Origin: Microbacterium caowuchunii
GTDB taxonomy: Bacteria > Actinomycetota > Actinomycetes > Actinomycetales > Microbacteriaceae
Direction: 5' to 3'
Assembly: GCF_008727755.1 (NCBI RefSeq)
Contig: NZ_CP044231.1
Span: forward strand, 372,001 to 436,000
DNA: 64,000 bases
Shown: one piece after another, positions 16,307 to 27,759 of the stretch
Numbering within the stretch: the stretch's first letter is position 1
Layout: each line of letters begins with the position of its first letter
Made by a program: the position numbers and the translations under genes
The notes under the pieces: generated by a model
What the model saw: the letters and a program-made list of their open reading frames with translations, nothing else
Database searches by the model: none
What the model was told of the DNA's origin: nothing

Positions 16307-17659
16307 ATGGCGCGTGTTCTGGGAGTCGACTCCTCGACCCAGTCCTGCAAGGTCGTGATCGTCGACACCGACACCGGACGGATCGTCCGGGAGGGGCGGG
16401 CTCGGCACCCCGACGGTACCGAGGTCGACCCCGAGGCGTGGTGGAGCGCGCTCCAGGCGGCGATCGCGGATGCCGGCGGCCTCGCCGACGTCGAGGCGTG
16501 GTCGATCGGGGGGCAGCAGCACGGCATGGTCGCGCTCGACCAGGAGGGTCGGGTCATCCGCCCCGCTCTGCTGTGGAACGACACGCGTTCCGGCGGCGCC
16601 GCGGCCGACCTCGTCGCGGAGTTCGGCGCCGCCGCGCTCGCCGAGCGCACCGGCCTCGTGCCGGTCGCCTCGTTCACCATCACGAAGCTGCGCTGGCTGC
16701 GCGACCACGAGCCGGAGAACGCCGCACGTGTCGCGGCGGTGGCGCTGCCGCACGACTGGCTCACCTGGCGGCTGCGGGGCTTCGGCCCGGCCGGCGGATC
16801 GCCGCGCGGGCCCGTCCTGGAGGAGCTCGTGACGGACCGGTCGGATGCATCCGGCACCGGCTACTGGTCGCCCGCCACCGGACAGTACGACCGGGAGCTG
16901 CTCGCAGCGGCCCTGGGACATGACGCGGTGCTGCCGCGGGTGCTCGGCCCCGCCGAGGGCGTGACCGACGCGGACGGACGACGCGTGGGCCCGGGCGCCG
17001 GCGACAACGCCGGGGCCGCGCTGGGCGTCGGCGCCGTTCCCGGTGACGTCGTGGTCTCGATCGGCACGAGCGGCACGGTGTTCGCCGTCAGCGCGGAGCG
17101 CACGGTCGATCCCACCGGCACCGTCGCCGGCTTCGCGGATGCGGACGGGCACTTCCTGCCCATCGTCGTCACCCTCAACGCCGCCCGGGTGCTCGATGTG
17201 ATCGCCCGGCTGCTGGGCACCGATCACGCCGGCCTCAGCGAACTGGCGCTGTCGGCCCCGCCCGGGGCAGGCGGGCTGCGACTGGAACCGTACTTCGAGG
17301 GCGAGCGGACGCCCAACCTGCCCGACGCCACGGCGTCCCTCACCGGCATGACCCTGGCCGGCACGACGAGGGAGAACCTCGCCCGCGCCGCCGTCGAGGG
17401 GATGCTGGGCGGTCTCGGCGCGGGGCTCGCGGCGCTCCGGGAACTCGGCGTGCCGCTCCGGCGTGCGCTGCTGATCGGCGGCGGCGCCCAGTCCGAGGCG
17501 GTGCGCAGGATCGCGCCGGAGGTGTTCGGGATGCCGGTGGAGGTGCCCGAGCCCGGCGAGTACGTCGCCCTGGGCGCCGCTCGCCAGGCCGCCCGCATCC
17601 TCGCCGAGGGCGTCCCCACAGGCAGCGCCGAGGCCCCGCCCCTCACGTCGGAGGCATGA
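16307..17659 (+). CDS. xylB: xylulokinase
   Basis: FGGY-family sugar kinase that phosphorylates D-xylulose to xylulose 5-phosphate, feeding the pentose phosphate pathway. The N-terminus [20 protein letters not shown] holds the first phosphate loop; [16 protein letters not shown] and WNDTR are typical of xylulokinases; [10 protein letters not shown] lies in the second domain. Length 450 is slightly short for the family. AAGGA lies 7 bases before ATG 16307; an in-frame ATG at 16289 with GGGAGG is an alternative. Its TGA overlaps the start of the following degenerate gene. Confidence 0.95.
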   Translation: MARVLGVDSSTQSCKVVIVDTDTGRIVREGRARHPDGTEVDPEAWWSALQAAIADAGGLADVEAWSIGGQQHGMVALDQEGRVIRPALLWNDTRSGGAAADLVAEFGAAALAERTGLVPVASFTITKLRWLRDHEPENAARVAAVALPHDWLTWRLRGFGPAGGSPRGPVLEELVTDRSDASGTGYWSPATGQYDRELLAAALGHDAVLPRVLGPAEGVTDADGRRVGPGAGDNAGAALGVGAVPGDVVVSIGTSGTVFAVSAERTVDPTGTVAGFADADGHFLPIVVTLNAARVLDVIARLLGTDHAGLSELALSAPPGAGGLRLEPYFEGERTPNLPDATASLTGMTLAGTTRENLARAAVEGMLGGLGAGLAALRELGVPLRRALLIGGGAQSEAVRRIAPEVFGMPVEVPEPGEYVALGAARQAARILAEGVPTGSAEAPPLTSEA

Positions 17660-18036
17660 CGATCCCCGACCCGGATCAGCGGATCACGGTGTCGGCGGCG
17701 GAACTACGCGCCGCTCGGGACGACGTGCAGAGGTTCCTGCTGGAGTACCGCTTCGGGATGCAGGAGATCGAGACCACGCTCTCGATCCTGCGCGACGAGT
17801 TCCAGTTGCTCCACGACGACAACCCGATCGAACACGTCTCGAGCCGGGTGAAGTCGCCGGACAGCCTGGTGGACAAGGTGAGCCGGAAGGGCATCGATGC
17901 GGACTTCGACATCGCGCAGCCCAAGCCCAACGGGTACAAGAGCCTCCATGCGATCGTCGAGGTGCCCGTCTTCCTCTCCACCGGGGCGGTGCATGCGCAC
18001 CTGAGGCGTCCCGCGGCGACCCGTCCGTCCCGCTAG
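17656..18036 (+). pseudogene. degenerate RelA/SpoT-type (p)ppGpp synthetase
   Basis: A 126-codon reading frame that clearly derives from a small GTP pyrophosphokinase. FLLEYRFGMQEIETTLSILR, NPIEHVSSRVKSPDSLVDK and KPNGYKSLHAIVEVPVFLS are family sequences. Between KGIDADFD and IAQPKPNG about 50 residues are missing, including the conserved D-I-A-G-x-R metal and catalytic region; after STGAVH the frame changes to an unrelated tail ending at TAG, so EVQxRT and the C-terminal helices are gone. It overlaps xylB by ATGA, so it is still translated in principle. I expect no synthetase activity; a peptide with another role cannot be excluded. Confidence 0.8.
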
Positions 18037-18039
18037 CCT
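18034..18039 (+). promoter_or_regulatory. -10 element, leaderless start at 18046
   Basis: TAGCCT ends 6 bases before GTG 18046. Its first three bases are the TAG stop of the upstream degenerate gene. Confidence 0.6.
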
Positions 18040-18045
18040 GAGCGC

Positions 18046-19242
18046 GTGGAGTTCGCGACAGGCATCGTTCTGATCCCCCTTTTGGCCTTGCTCGCCCCGC
18101 TGCTCTCCCGCGGGACGAGCCGGTTCCTGCCCATCCCGCTCGTGGTGTTCGAGCTCGTGCTGGGCATCCTCGCCGGTCCGAGCGTCCTGGGCTGGATCCA
18201 GCCGATGGAGACGTTCGAGCTGTTCGCGGACCTGGGCCTGGCGATCCTGTTCTTCGTCGCCGGGACGGAGATCGAGTTCGCCGCCTTCCGCGGTCGCACG
18301 GGACACCGCGCGATCGGCGGCTGGTTCGTCAGCATCGCCGTCGGCATCGCGGTCGGCTGGCTCGTGGCCCCGGGCGAGGGCGCCGTCATCGTCGGGGTCG
18401 CCCTGTGCTCGACCGCACTCGGCACGATCCTTCCCATCCTCCGGGATGCCGGTGAGCTGCACACCCCCTTCGGGCGGAGCGTCGGTGCCGTCGGCGCGGT
18501 GGGCGAGTTCGGCCCGCTCGTGGCGATCTCGCTGTTCCTCGGCGGTCGATCGCTGGGGCTCGCCACCGTCGTCCTCGGGCTGTTCCTCGTGCTGGTCGCC
18601 GTCGCGATCTGGTGGGCGTCCCGGTCTCCCGGCGGGGCGCTCCACAGCCTCGTCCGTGCCACCCTGCACACCTCCGGTCAGTTCGCCATCCGCGTGGTCT
18701 TCGTGATCCTCGCCGCGCTGGTCGCCCTCAGCATCGTGCTGGGGATCGACATGCTGCTCGGCGCCTTCGCCGCCGGCATCATCTGGCGGCTGCTGATGCG
18801 TGACGCCGCCCCGGCCGACCAGGATGCGGTCGAGAGCAAGATCGAGGCCGTCGCCTTCGGGTTCTTCGTCCCGATCTTCTTCATCTACACGGGGGTGACC
18901 TTCGACCTGGCATCGTTGCTCGCGGATCCGCTCCTGCTGGCGCTGCTGCCCGTGGGCCTGCTCGTGCTGCTCCTCGTCCGGGGCCTCCCCTCCGGCCTCG
19001 CCGCCCCGGAGGGGGCGACCTTCCGGGATCGTGCATCGATCACCCTGCTCGGGGCGACCGGCCTGCCCATCATCGTCGCCGTCACCGGGATCGGCGTATC
19101 GACGGAGCTCATCTCGCCCGCCGTCGCCGCGGCGCTCGTGGCGGTCGGGATGCTGTCGGTCCTCGTCTTCCCGCTCGTCGCCATGGCGATGCGTCGCGAT
19201 CGCATCCAGCCCGACGCCCTCGTCCAGGCGGAGCGGGCATGA
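18046..19242 (+). CDS. cation:proton antiporter (CPA2 type)
   Basis: A 398-residue integral membrane protein with about 11-12 hydrophobic segments across its length, in the Na+/H+ exchanger (PF00999) fold. VFELVLGILAGPSVLGWIQP and LGLAILFFVAGTEIEF are characteristic of CPA2 antiporters; the acidic residue in the latter helix and GFFVPIFFIYTGV further on are usual. It probably exchanges Na+ or K+ for protons. No regulatory TrkA-N domain is attached. GTG 18046 is the start, six bases after TAGCCT. The following gene overlaps it by four bases. Confidence 0.88.
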   Translation: MEFATGIVLIPLLALLAPLLSRGTSRFLPIPLVVFELVLGILAGPSVLGWIQPMETFELFADLGLAILFFVAGTEIEFAAFRGRTGHRAIGGWFVSIAVGIAVGWLVAPGEGAVIVGVALCSTALGTILPILRDAGELHTPFGRSVGAVGAVGEFGPLVAISLFLGGRSLGLATVVLGLFLVLVAVAIWWASRSPGGALHSLVRATLHTSGQFAIRVVFVILAALVALSIVLGIDMLLGAFAAGIIWRLLMRDAAPADQDAVESKIEAVAFGFFVPIFFIYTGVTFDLASLLADPLLLALLPVGLLVLLLVRGLPSGLAAPEGATFRDRASITLLGATGLPIIVAVTGIGVSTELISPAVAAALVAVGMLSVLVFPLVAMAMRRDRIQPDALVQAERA

Positions 19243-19727
19243 CCGAGATCGAGACGCTCCTGGCGGACGCTCGCGGCCGGCTGGCCGGTCTGCCCCGGGA
19301 GGCACTCGGGGACTGGCGGACGCCCCGCCGCGTCCTCGGCCTCGCCCGCGCACCGCGCATCGTTCCGGCCGGTTCCGCCTGGCACCTCGGGGTGCTCCTG
19401 CTCACCGACGACGCGGTACTGGCCACGGGGGAGATCGTGCGCGCCCGTCAGGAGATGCGGCGGGGATTCACCGCGGAGTCGCAGCGGCGGCGAGCCGCCA
19501 CCGCCGCGGCGGCGTTCCGGGGAGGTTTCGCGGAGGGTACGACGGTGCACGTCGGATGGACGGTGCTCGACCCCGCGCAGGTGACCGGCGAGGCGTCCTC
19601 CGGACTGCTCGCCCTGCGCGACGGCGTCCCCGCCGTGCGCTGGAGCGCCGGGGGCGGCTACCAGCCGCTCGGCGCATACCTGGACGAGCGGATCGCGCTT
19701 CTGCGCACACCCCCTGCCGGCGCCTGA
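19239..19727 (+). CDS. conserved hypothetical protein
   Basis: A 162-residue protein starting MTEIETLLADARGRLAGLPR, with RAPRIVPAGSAWHLGVLLLTDDAVLATGE in the middle (two separate conserved-looking blocks) and a Gly-rich end. Its ATG overlaps the antiporter stop (ATGA), so the two are translated together. No signal peptide or membrane helix is seen. I do not recognise an enzyme motif; related actinobacterial proteins carry inconsistent labels in databases as far as I recall. It may modulate the antiporter, but that rests only on coupling. Confidence 0.7.
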   Translation: MTEIETLLADARGRLAGLPREALGDWRTPRRVLGLARAPRIVPAGSAWHLGVLLLTDDAVLATGEIVRARQEMRRGFTAESQRRRAATAAAAFRGGFAEGTTVHVGWTVLDPAQVTGEASSGLLALRDGVPAVRWSAGGGYQPLGAYLDERIALLRTPPAGA

Positions 19728-19829
19728 GCACACGGGGCACGCGCCACCCCGAGTCAAGCCCCCAGGGCCGGATGGACGGATGCGGGAAGCTCGACGGATG
19801 GCAGACACGTCCCGCGCATCCGGTCCGAC

Positions 19830-19835
19830 TAGTGT
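19830..19835 (+). promoter_or_regulatory. -10 element of the glgX-treY-treZ operon
   Basis: TAGTGT lies 28 bases before GTG 19864. A start near 19842 gives a short leader containing AGGGGA. No good -35 is seen. Confidence 0.4.
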
Positions 19836-19863
19836 GGGAGCCCTTCCAGAGACAGGGGACGGC

Positions 19864-22074
<2,211 letters not shown>

Positions 22075-22077
22075 CGC

Positions 22078-24453
22078 GTGCGCCCGGCATCCACCTACCG
22101 ACTGCAGATCCGTCCCGCCTTCCCGCTCGGCGAGGCCGCGCGGGTCGTTCCGTACCTGCGCGACCTCGGCGTCTCCTGGGCGTACCTGTCGCCGTTGCTG
22201 CGGGCGACGACGGGCTCCGACCACGGGTACGACGTCGTGGACCCCTCGCAGGTGGACCCGGCACGAGGCGGGCCCGCCGGACTCGACGCGTTCGCCGCCG
22301 CCGCGCACGGCGCCGGTCTCGGCGTGCTCGCCGACATCGTGCCGAACCATATGGGCATCTCGGTCCCGCGGGAGAACCCGTGGTGGTGGGGCGTCCTCCG
22401 GGAGGGGCGCGATTCGCCGTACGCTCCGGCCTTCGACATCGACTGGGATGCCGGCCGGCTGACCGTGCCGGTGCTCGGCGCCCCGCTCGAGGAGGTCGCC
22501 GGGGACATCACCATCGACGCATCACCCGCCCTCGACGCGCCCGACGGCCTGCTGCGCTACTTCGAGCACGTCTTCCCCCTCGCGCCCGGTTCGCTGGAGG
22601 GCATCGACCCCGATGCGCCGGACGCCGTCGGCGCGGTGCTCGAGCGCCAGCACTACCGGCTCATGTACTGGCGCGACGAAGCGAGCGAGCTCAACTACCG
22701 CCGCTTCTTCGCCGTGACGACGCTCGCCGGGGTCCGCGTCGAGGACCCGCTCGTGTTCGACGCCGCGCACGCGGAGATCCTGCGCTGGGTCCGGGAGGGC
22801 CTCGTCGACGGGCTGCGGATCGACCACCCCGACGGACTGCGGGATCCGGGACGCTATCTCGAGCGTCTCGCCACCACCTCGGGCGGCGCGTACGTGCTGG
22901 TGGAGAAGATCCTCGAGCACGGTGAGGCGCTCCCCGGCTGGTGGCGGACCGAGGGGACGACCGGGTACGACGCCCTCGGCGTCGTCGACCGCGTCCTCAT
23001 CGACCCCGAGGGAGCGGTTGCGCTGGACGCGATGGATGCGGCGCTCCGCGCGGACTCCGGCCTCGTCCCCTCGCCGGGCTGGACCGAGATCATCCACGAC
23101 ACCAAGCGGATGATCGCCGACACCATCCAGGTCGCGGAGATCCGCCGGCTCGTGCGGTGCCTGCCCCATCCGGTCGCGCGCGCCGAGGACGCGCTCGCCG
23201 AGATCCTGGCCTGCTTCCCGGTCTACCGCTCGTATCTTCCGGCGGGCCGGGAGCACCTGGACGCGGCGGTCGCCGATGCGCGCACCCGGCGCCCCGACCT
23301 CTCCTCGACGATCGCCGAGCTCGCTCCGCTCCTGGCCGACGCGCGCTCCGAGCTCGCCCAGCGCTTCCAGCAGACGACCGGCCCGGTGATGGCCAAAGGC
23401 GTGGAGGACACCGCGTTCTATCGCTACACCCGGCTCGGTTCGCTGACCGAGGTCGGCGGCGATCCGGCCGAGTTCGCCGTGAGCCCGGCCGGGTTCCACG
23501 CGGCGCAGATCACGCGACAGGCGTCCTGGCCGGCATCGATGACCGCGCTGACCACGCACGACACCAAGCGGGGCGAGGACGTCCGTGCCCGGCTGGACGT
23601 GCTCTCCGAGATACCGGAGCGGTGGGACGAGGTGCTCGGTGCCCTGCGCGGGATCGCCTCGACCGGCCACGGCCCGTTCGACTCCCTGCTGTGGCAGGCG
23701 ATCGTGGGCGCCTGGCCGGCCGCATCCGAGCGTCTGCACGCCTACGCGGAGAAAGCGGCGAGGGAGGCCGCCGAGGCGACCGGGTGGTGGGCTCCGGTGG
23801 CGGAGTTCGAGGCGCGCATGCACGCCGTCGTGGATGCCGCGCACGGGCCCGCTGCGCCGGTGCTGGATGCCTTCGTCGCCGAGATCGTCCGGGCGGGGTG
23901 GAGCAACGGGCTCTCCGCGAAGCTCCTGCAGCTGGCGGGTCCGGGGGTTCCCGACGTGTACCAGGGGTCGGAGCTGTGGGAGCAGTCGCTGGTCGATCCG
24001 GACAACCGGCGTCCGGTCGACTTCGGGCTGCGCGCGCGCATGCTCGCCGAGATCGACGACGCCCTCGCACAGGGGCGGACGCCACAGGTGGACGAGTCCG
24101 GAGCGGCCAAGCTGCTGCTCACGTCCCGGGTGCTCCGCCTGCGTCGCGACCGGCCCGAGCTGTTCACGCGGTATACCCCGATGACCGTCACCGGCACCGC
24201 GGCCGAGCACGCGGTGGCGTTCGACCGGGGCGGGGCGCTGGCCGTCGCGACCCGGCTCCCGGTCCGGCTCGCCGCGCGCGGGGGCTGGGACGACACGACC
24301 CTGCTCAGGCCGGCCGGCGCTGCCTTCGACGCGCTCACCGGCCGACTGTTCGAGGAGTCCGAGGTCCCGCTCGCGACGCTCCTCGAGGTATACCCGGTCG
24401 CCCTGCTGGTGCCGGTGGGATCGGACGAAGGAACGGCGGGACGGAGCGCATGA
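22078..24453 (+). CDS. treY: malto-oligosyltrehalose synthase
   Basis: Converts the reducing-end alpha-1,4 bond of malto-oligosaccharides to alpha,alpha-1,1, making maltooligosyl trehalose. The 791-residue GH13 protein begins [20 protein letters not shown], the classic TreY start. The catalytic regions include [26 protein letters not shown] and [24 protein letters not shown] is a family signature. The GTG start is three bases after the glgX stop. The treZ start overlaps its stop by ATGA. The pathway recycles glycogen into the osmoprotectant trehalose. Confidence 0.96.
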   Translation: MRPASTYRLQIRPAFPLGEAARVVPYLRDLGVSWAYLSPLLRATTGSDHGYDVVDPSQVDPARGGPAGLDAFAAAAHGAGLGVLADIVPNHMGISVPRENPWWWGVLREGRDSPYAPAFDIDWDAGRLTVPVLGAPLEEVAGDITIDASPALDAPDGLLRYFEHVFPLAPGSLEGIDPDAPDAVGAVLERQHYRLMYWRDEASELNYRRFFAVTTLAGVRVEDPLVFDAAHAEILRWVREGLVDGLRIDHPDGLRDPGRYLERLATTSGGAYVLVEKILEHGEALPGWWRTEGTTGYDALGVVDRVLIDPEGAVALDAMDAALRADSGLVPSPGWTEIIHDTKRMIADTIQVAEIRRLVRCLPHPVARAEDALAEILACFPVYRSYLPAGREHLDAAVADARTRRPDLSSTIAELAPLLADARSELAQRFQQTTGPVMAKGVEDTAFYRYTRLGSLTEVGGDPAEFAVSPAGFHAAQITRQASWPASMTALTTHDTKRGEDVRARLDVLSEIPERWDEVLGALRGIASTGHGPFDSLLWQAIVGAWPAASERLHAYAEKAAREAAEATGWWAPVAEFEARMHAVVDAAHGPAAPVLDAFVAEIVRAGWSNGLSAKLLQLAGPGVPDVYQGSELWEQSLVDPDNRRPVDFGLRARMLAEIDDALAQGRTPQVDESGAAKLLLTSRVLRLRRDRPELFTRYTPMTVTGTAAEHAVAFDRGGALAVATRLPVRLAARGGWDDTTLLRPAGAAFDALTGRLFEESEVPLATLLEVYPVALLVPVGSDEGTAGRSA

Positions 24454-26192
24454 TCGACGTGTGGGCACCCCGGGCGGGGCGCGTACGGATGCGGCGGACC
24501 GATCCGTCGGCGGGCGGGGACGTCGAGCTGGCCGAGGCCGGCGACGGATGGTGGCGGGCGGATGTCGCGCTCGCCGACGGCGAGCGGTACGGTTTCGTCC
24601 TGGACGACGGGGAGCTCAGGCCCGATCCGCGCTCGCGGCGACAGCCGGACGGCGTCCACGCGGCCTCCGCACACGTCGACCCGGCCTCCTTCACCTGGAC
24701 GGACGACTCCTGGACGGGGCGCCAGCTCGCCGGCGGCATCGTGTACGAGCTGCACATCGGCACCTTCACCCCGGAGGGCACGCTGGATGCCGCCGCGGCC
24801 CGTCTCGGGCACCTCGTCGACATCGGCGTGACCCACGTCGAGCTCCTGCCGGTGAACGGCGTCAACGGGACGCACAACTGGGGATATGACGGGGTCCTCT
24901 GGTACACGGTGCACGAGGCGTACGGCGGACCCGCGGCGTACGCCCGCTTCGTGGACGCCGCGCACGCCGCGGGGCTCGCGGTCGTGCAGGACGTCGTATA
25001 CAACCACCTCGGCCCGTCCGGCAACTACCTGCCCGAGTTCGGCCCCTACCTGCGTGAGGGCTCCCGCAACACCTGGGGCGACTCGATCGACCTCGACGAG
25101 CCCACCGTCCGGTCCTTCATCATCGAGAACGCCCTCATGTGGCTGCGCGACTACCACGTGGACGGGCTGCGCCTGGATGCGGTGCACGCCCTGCACGACG
25201 AACAGCCGGTGCACATCCTCCGTGAGCTGGCGGAGGCATCCGACGCCCTCTCCGCCCACCTCGGGCGGCCGCTCACGCTGATCGCGGAGTCGGACATGAA
25301 CGACCCGACGCTCATCCTGCCCCGCGAGGCGGGAGGCTACGGTCTCGGTGCGCAGTGGAGCGACGACTGGCATCACGCCGTGCACGTCGCCCTCACGGGG
25401 GAGACCGCCGGGTACTACGCCGACTTCGCCTCCCCGGACGCCCTGCCCAAAGTGTGGACGGCCGGGTTCTTCCACGACGGGACCCATTCCTCGTTCCGCG
25501 GCCGGGAGCATGGGCATCCGGTGCCGGCCGAAGTGCCCACCTGGCGCTTGGTGACCTTCGCGCAGGACCACGATCAGATCGGGAACCGTGCTGCCGGCGA
25601 CCGCCTGACCGCGACCCTCTCGCCCGACCGGCTGGCCGTCGCCGCGGTCCTGACCCTCACCGCCCCGGGGACCCCGATGCTGTTCATGGGCGAGGAATGG
25701 GGTGCGTCCACGCCGTGGCAGTTCTTCACCTCGCACCCCGAGGAATGGCTCGGCGAAGCCGTCCGGGTGGGCCGCACCGAGGAGTTCGGGCGGATGGGGT
25801 GGGACGAGTCGGTCGTCCCGGACCCCCAGGACCCCGCCACGTTCGAGCGCTCCCGCCTCCGCTGGGAGGAGGCGAATACCGGCGATCACGGGCGGTTGCT
25901 GGACCTGTACCGCCGGCTCGCGCGGCTGCGCCGCAGCCGCCCCGAGCTCACCGATCCCGCCTCTTTCCGTCTCGCCGCGCAGACGGAGGATCCGGATGCC
26001 GCTCCCGACGCCCGTCGCTTCGTGCTGCGACGGGGCGGGGTGGCCGTGCTCGTGAACCTGTCCGCGCAGCCGTGGGACGTGCCGCTGGACCAGGAGGCGG
26101 ACGAGGTTCTCCTCGCGACCCTGCCTGCGCGCACCGCGGACGGCGTGGTGACCGTCGCCCCCGACTCTGCGGTGGTGGTCGGTCCGGTCTGA
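24450..26192 (+). CDS. treZ: malto-oligosyltrehalose trehalohydrolase
   Basis: Releases free trehalose from maltooligosyl trehalose. The 580-residue GH13 protein opens [15 protein letters not shown] in an N-terminal beta-sandwich domain. The barrel shows [29 protein letters not shown] with the nucleophile Asp, [10 protein letters not shown] with the acid Glu and [11 protein letters not shown]. The frame runs far upstream through treY, but family similarity starts at ATG 24450, which overlaps the treY TGA. It is the last gene of the operon. Confidence 0.96.
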   Translation: MIDVWAPRAGRVRMRRTDPSAGGDVELAEAGDGWWRADVALADGERYGFVLDDGELRPDPRSRRQPDGVHAASAHVDPASFTWTDDSWTGRQLAGGIVYELHIGTFTPEGTLDAAAARLGHLVDIGVTHVELLPVNGVNGTHNWGYDGVLWYTVHEAYGGPAAYARFVDAAHAAGLAVVQDVVYNHLGPSGNYLPEFGPYLREGSRNTWGDSIDLDEPTVRSFIIENALMWLRDYHVDGLRLDAVHALHDEQPVHILRELAEASDALSAHLGRPLTLIAESDMNDPTLILPREAGGYGLGAQWSDDWHHAVHVALTGETAGYYADFASPDALPKVWTAGFFHDGTHSSFRGREHGHPVPAEVPTWRLVTFAQDHDQIGNRAAGDRLTATLSPDRLAVAAVLTLTAPGTPMLFMGEEWGASTPWQFFTSHPEEWLGEAVRVGRTEEFGRMGWDESVVPDPQDPATFERSRLRWEEANTGDHGRLLDLYRRLARLRRSRPELTDPASFRLAAQTEDPDAAPDARRFVLRRGGVAVLVNLSAQPWDVPLDQEADEVLLATLPARTADGVVTVAPDSAVVVGPV

Positions 26193-26232
26193 CCGTACTG
26201 TCAACCCTCCGAAGCCGCGCCGCGCGGGTCCG

Positions 26233-26238
26233 TAACGT
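26233..26238 (+). promoter_or_regulatory. -10 element, near-leaderless start at 26246
   Basis: TAACGT ends 7 bases before ATG 26246, with only Gs and Cs between. Confidence 0.5.
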
Positions 26239-26245
26239 GGGGGCC

Positions 26246-27034
26246 ATGAGCGCCGACCGATCCCCCCGGGACCTTCTCCGCCAGATCGCCGTGATCTCCG
26301 CGACCAGCTTCATGCTGATCGCGGCCCTCATCGGCTCCGGGTTCCTCGGCGGTCAGCCCGTCGAGGACCTGCAGGGCGGCGCCCTATCCGCCGAGGCGTC
26401 CTACCTGGCACCGGCGAGCCCGGCGTTCTCCATCTGGTCGGTCATCTACATCGGGCTGGTCGCGTACACGATCTGGCAGGCGTTCCCGGCGCGCCGGCAC
26501 GATCCGCGCCAGCGTGCGCTCGGCTGGGGTATCGCCCTCAGCGAGGTGCTGAACGGACTCTGGCTCGTCGCCGCGCAGTTCTGGACCCTTCCGCTGACCG
26601 TCCTGACGATCGTGCTGCTGCTGGTCGTCCTCGCGGTCGTGTTCCGCCGCGCGGTGGCGACGCCCCCGAGCGGCTGGCTCGAGGCGGTGCTCGTCGACGG
26701 GGTCACCGGCCTGCACCTCGGGTGGGTGACGCTGGCCACCGTGGCGAACACGTCCGCCTGGCTGACGCAGATCGCCCCGTCGGAGTGGGAGGCCGGGGCG
26801 GACGTGTGGGGGCTGGTCGTCCTCGCTGTCGTCGCCCTCGTCGGATGCATCATGGGGTGGGCCAGCGGTGGGCGGATCACCCCGTCGCTCGCACTCGCGT
26901 GGGGACTGTCCTGGCTGGCGGTCGGACGGCTCAGCGGCGAGCCCGGCAGCACGGTCATCGGTGTGGCCGCGATCGTGGTCGCCGTGCTGATCCTCGGTGT
27001 GACGGTCGTCAGGCGTCTGCGAACACGCGCGTGA
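26246..27034 (+). CDS. TspO/MBR-related membrane protein
   Basis: A 262-residue integral membrane protein with about seven helices. The segment YLAPASPAFSIWSVIYIGLV resembles the Pro- and Trp-containing first loops of the tryptophan-rich sensory protein (TspO/MBR) superfamily; bacterial members without a classic porphyrin site are common and larger than the canonical 160 residues, as here. Its role is not fixed by sequence. The start is ATG 26246, seven bases after TAACGT. Its last 26 bases overlap the 3' end of the convergent GATase gene, so each message carries sequence antisense to the other. Confidence 0.7.
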   Translation: MSADRSPRDLLRQIAVISATSFMLIAALIGSGFLGGQPVEDLQGGALSAEASYLAPASPAFSIWSVIYIGLVAYTIWQAFPARRHDPRQRALGWGIALSEVLNGLWLVAAQFWTLPLTVLTIVLLLVVLAVVFRRAVATPPSGWLEAVLVDGVTGLHLGWVTLATVANTSAWLTQIAPSEWEAGADVWGLVVLAVVALVGCIMGWASGGRITPSLALAWGLSWLAVGRLSGEPGSTVIGVAAIVVAVLILGVTVVRRLRTRA

Positions 27035-27740
27035 ACGCGTGCAGCAGGGCGGCGGCGTCGACGGAAGATGCGCGCACCCGCTCGGCGACCGCGTCGAACT
27101 CGGCGGGATCGAAGTAACCGGCATCCCGATAGAACGTCATCCGGGCGGCGAAGTCGTGCGGTGACGGCTCGGGGTGGAACTGCGTGGCGTACAGGCGGTC
27201 ACCGATGCGGTACGCCTGAACCGGGCAATCGTTGTTGGTGGCGAGCAGGACCGCGTCGTCCGGAAGCCGTTCGGTGGCCTCCTTGTGCGCGGTGAAAGCG
27301 TGGAACCTGTCGGGGAGCGCGCCGAGGATCGGATCCTCGCGCCCGGCGTCGGTGAGGTGGACGGCGGCGGCCTGCGTGGACTCGGGCCGGTCGAGGGTGA
27401 CGGTGCCGCCCATCATCCGCGTCACGACGCCGATGCCGTAGCAGGTGAAGATCGCCGCGGTGCGCGCCTCCCGCGCCGCAGCCGCGATGCGCGCGAGGTC
27501 CGCCTCGACGCGCGCCTGCACGGCGGACTTGTCGGGCTCGGTGACGTTGAACGGGCTGCCGCCGATGAGGAATCCGGCGTACCGGTCCAGGGCGTCGTCG
27601 GGCAGTGGTGCCCGCACGAGGTCCCAGGACTCGAGCGATTCGCGCGAGAGCCCGGTAGCGGCGCGGAACGAGGCGTACTCGCCCGCGGCCGCATCCTGCT
27701 GCGGCCGCACGCACACGTAGAGCAGAGGCCGCGTTCCCAT
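27009..27740 (-). CDS. class I glutamine amidotransferase-like protein
   Basis: A 243-residue stand-alone GATase of the GMP-synthase-like type. The catalytic triad is visible: Cys100 in IFTCYGIG, His189 and Glu191 in QFHPEP. Position and spacing are normal, though the nucleophile elbow lacks the usual GxCxGxQ glutamine. The acceptor is unknown; related proteins include gamma-glutamyl hydrolase-type enzymes. ATG 27740 is used because TAGACT lies 7 bases upstream and the longer frame has no homology. It overlaps the convergent TspO-related gene by 26 bases. Confidence 0.85.
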   Translation of the reverse strand: MGTRPLLYVCVRPQQDAAAGEYASFRAATGLSRESLESWDLVRAPLPDDALDRYAGFLIGGSPFNVTEPDKSAVQARVEADLARIAAAAREARTAAIFTCYGIGVVTRMMGGTVTLDRPESTQAAAVHLTDAGREDPILGALPDRFHAFTAHKEATERLPDDAVLLATNNDCPVQAYRIGDRLYATQFHPEPSPHDFAARMTFYRDAGYFDPAEFDAVAERVRASSVDAAALLHAFTRVFADA

Positions 27741-27747
27741 GCGGGAA

Positions 27748-27753
27748 AGTCTA
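27748..27753 (-). promoter_or_regulatory. -10 element, near-leaderless start at 27740
   Basis: TAGACT on the minus strand ends 7 bases before ATG 27740; no Shine-Dalgarno sequence is seen. Confidence 0.5.
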
Positions 27754-27759
27754 GGCGGG

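Noticed and set aside
17656..18036. A functional small alarmone synthetase
   Set aside because: The conserved catalytic region and the EVQxRT segment are missing from the frame.
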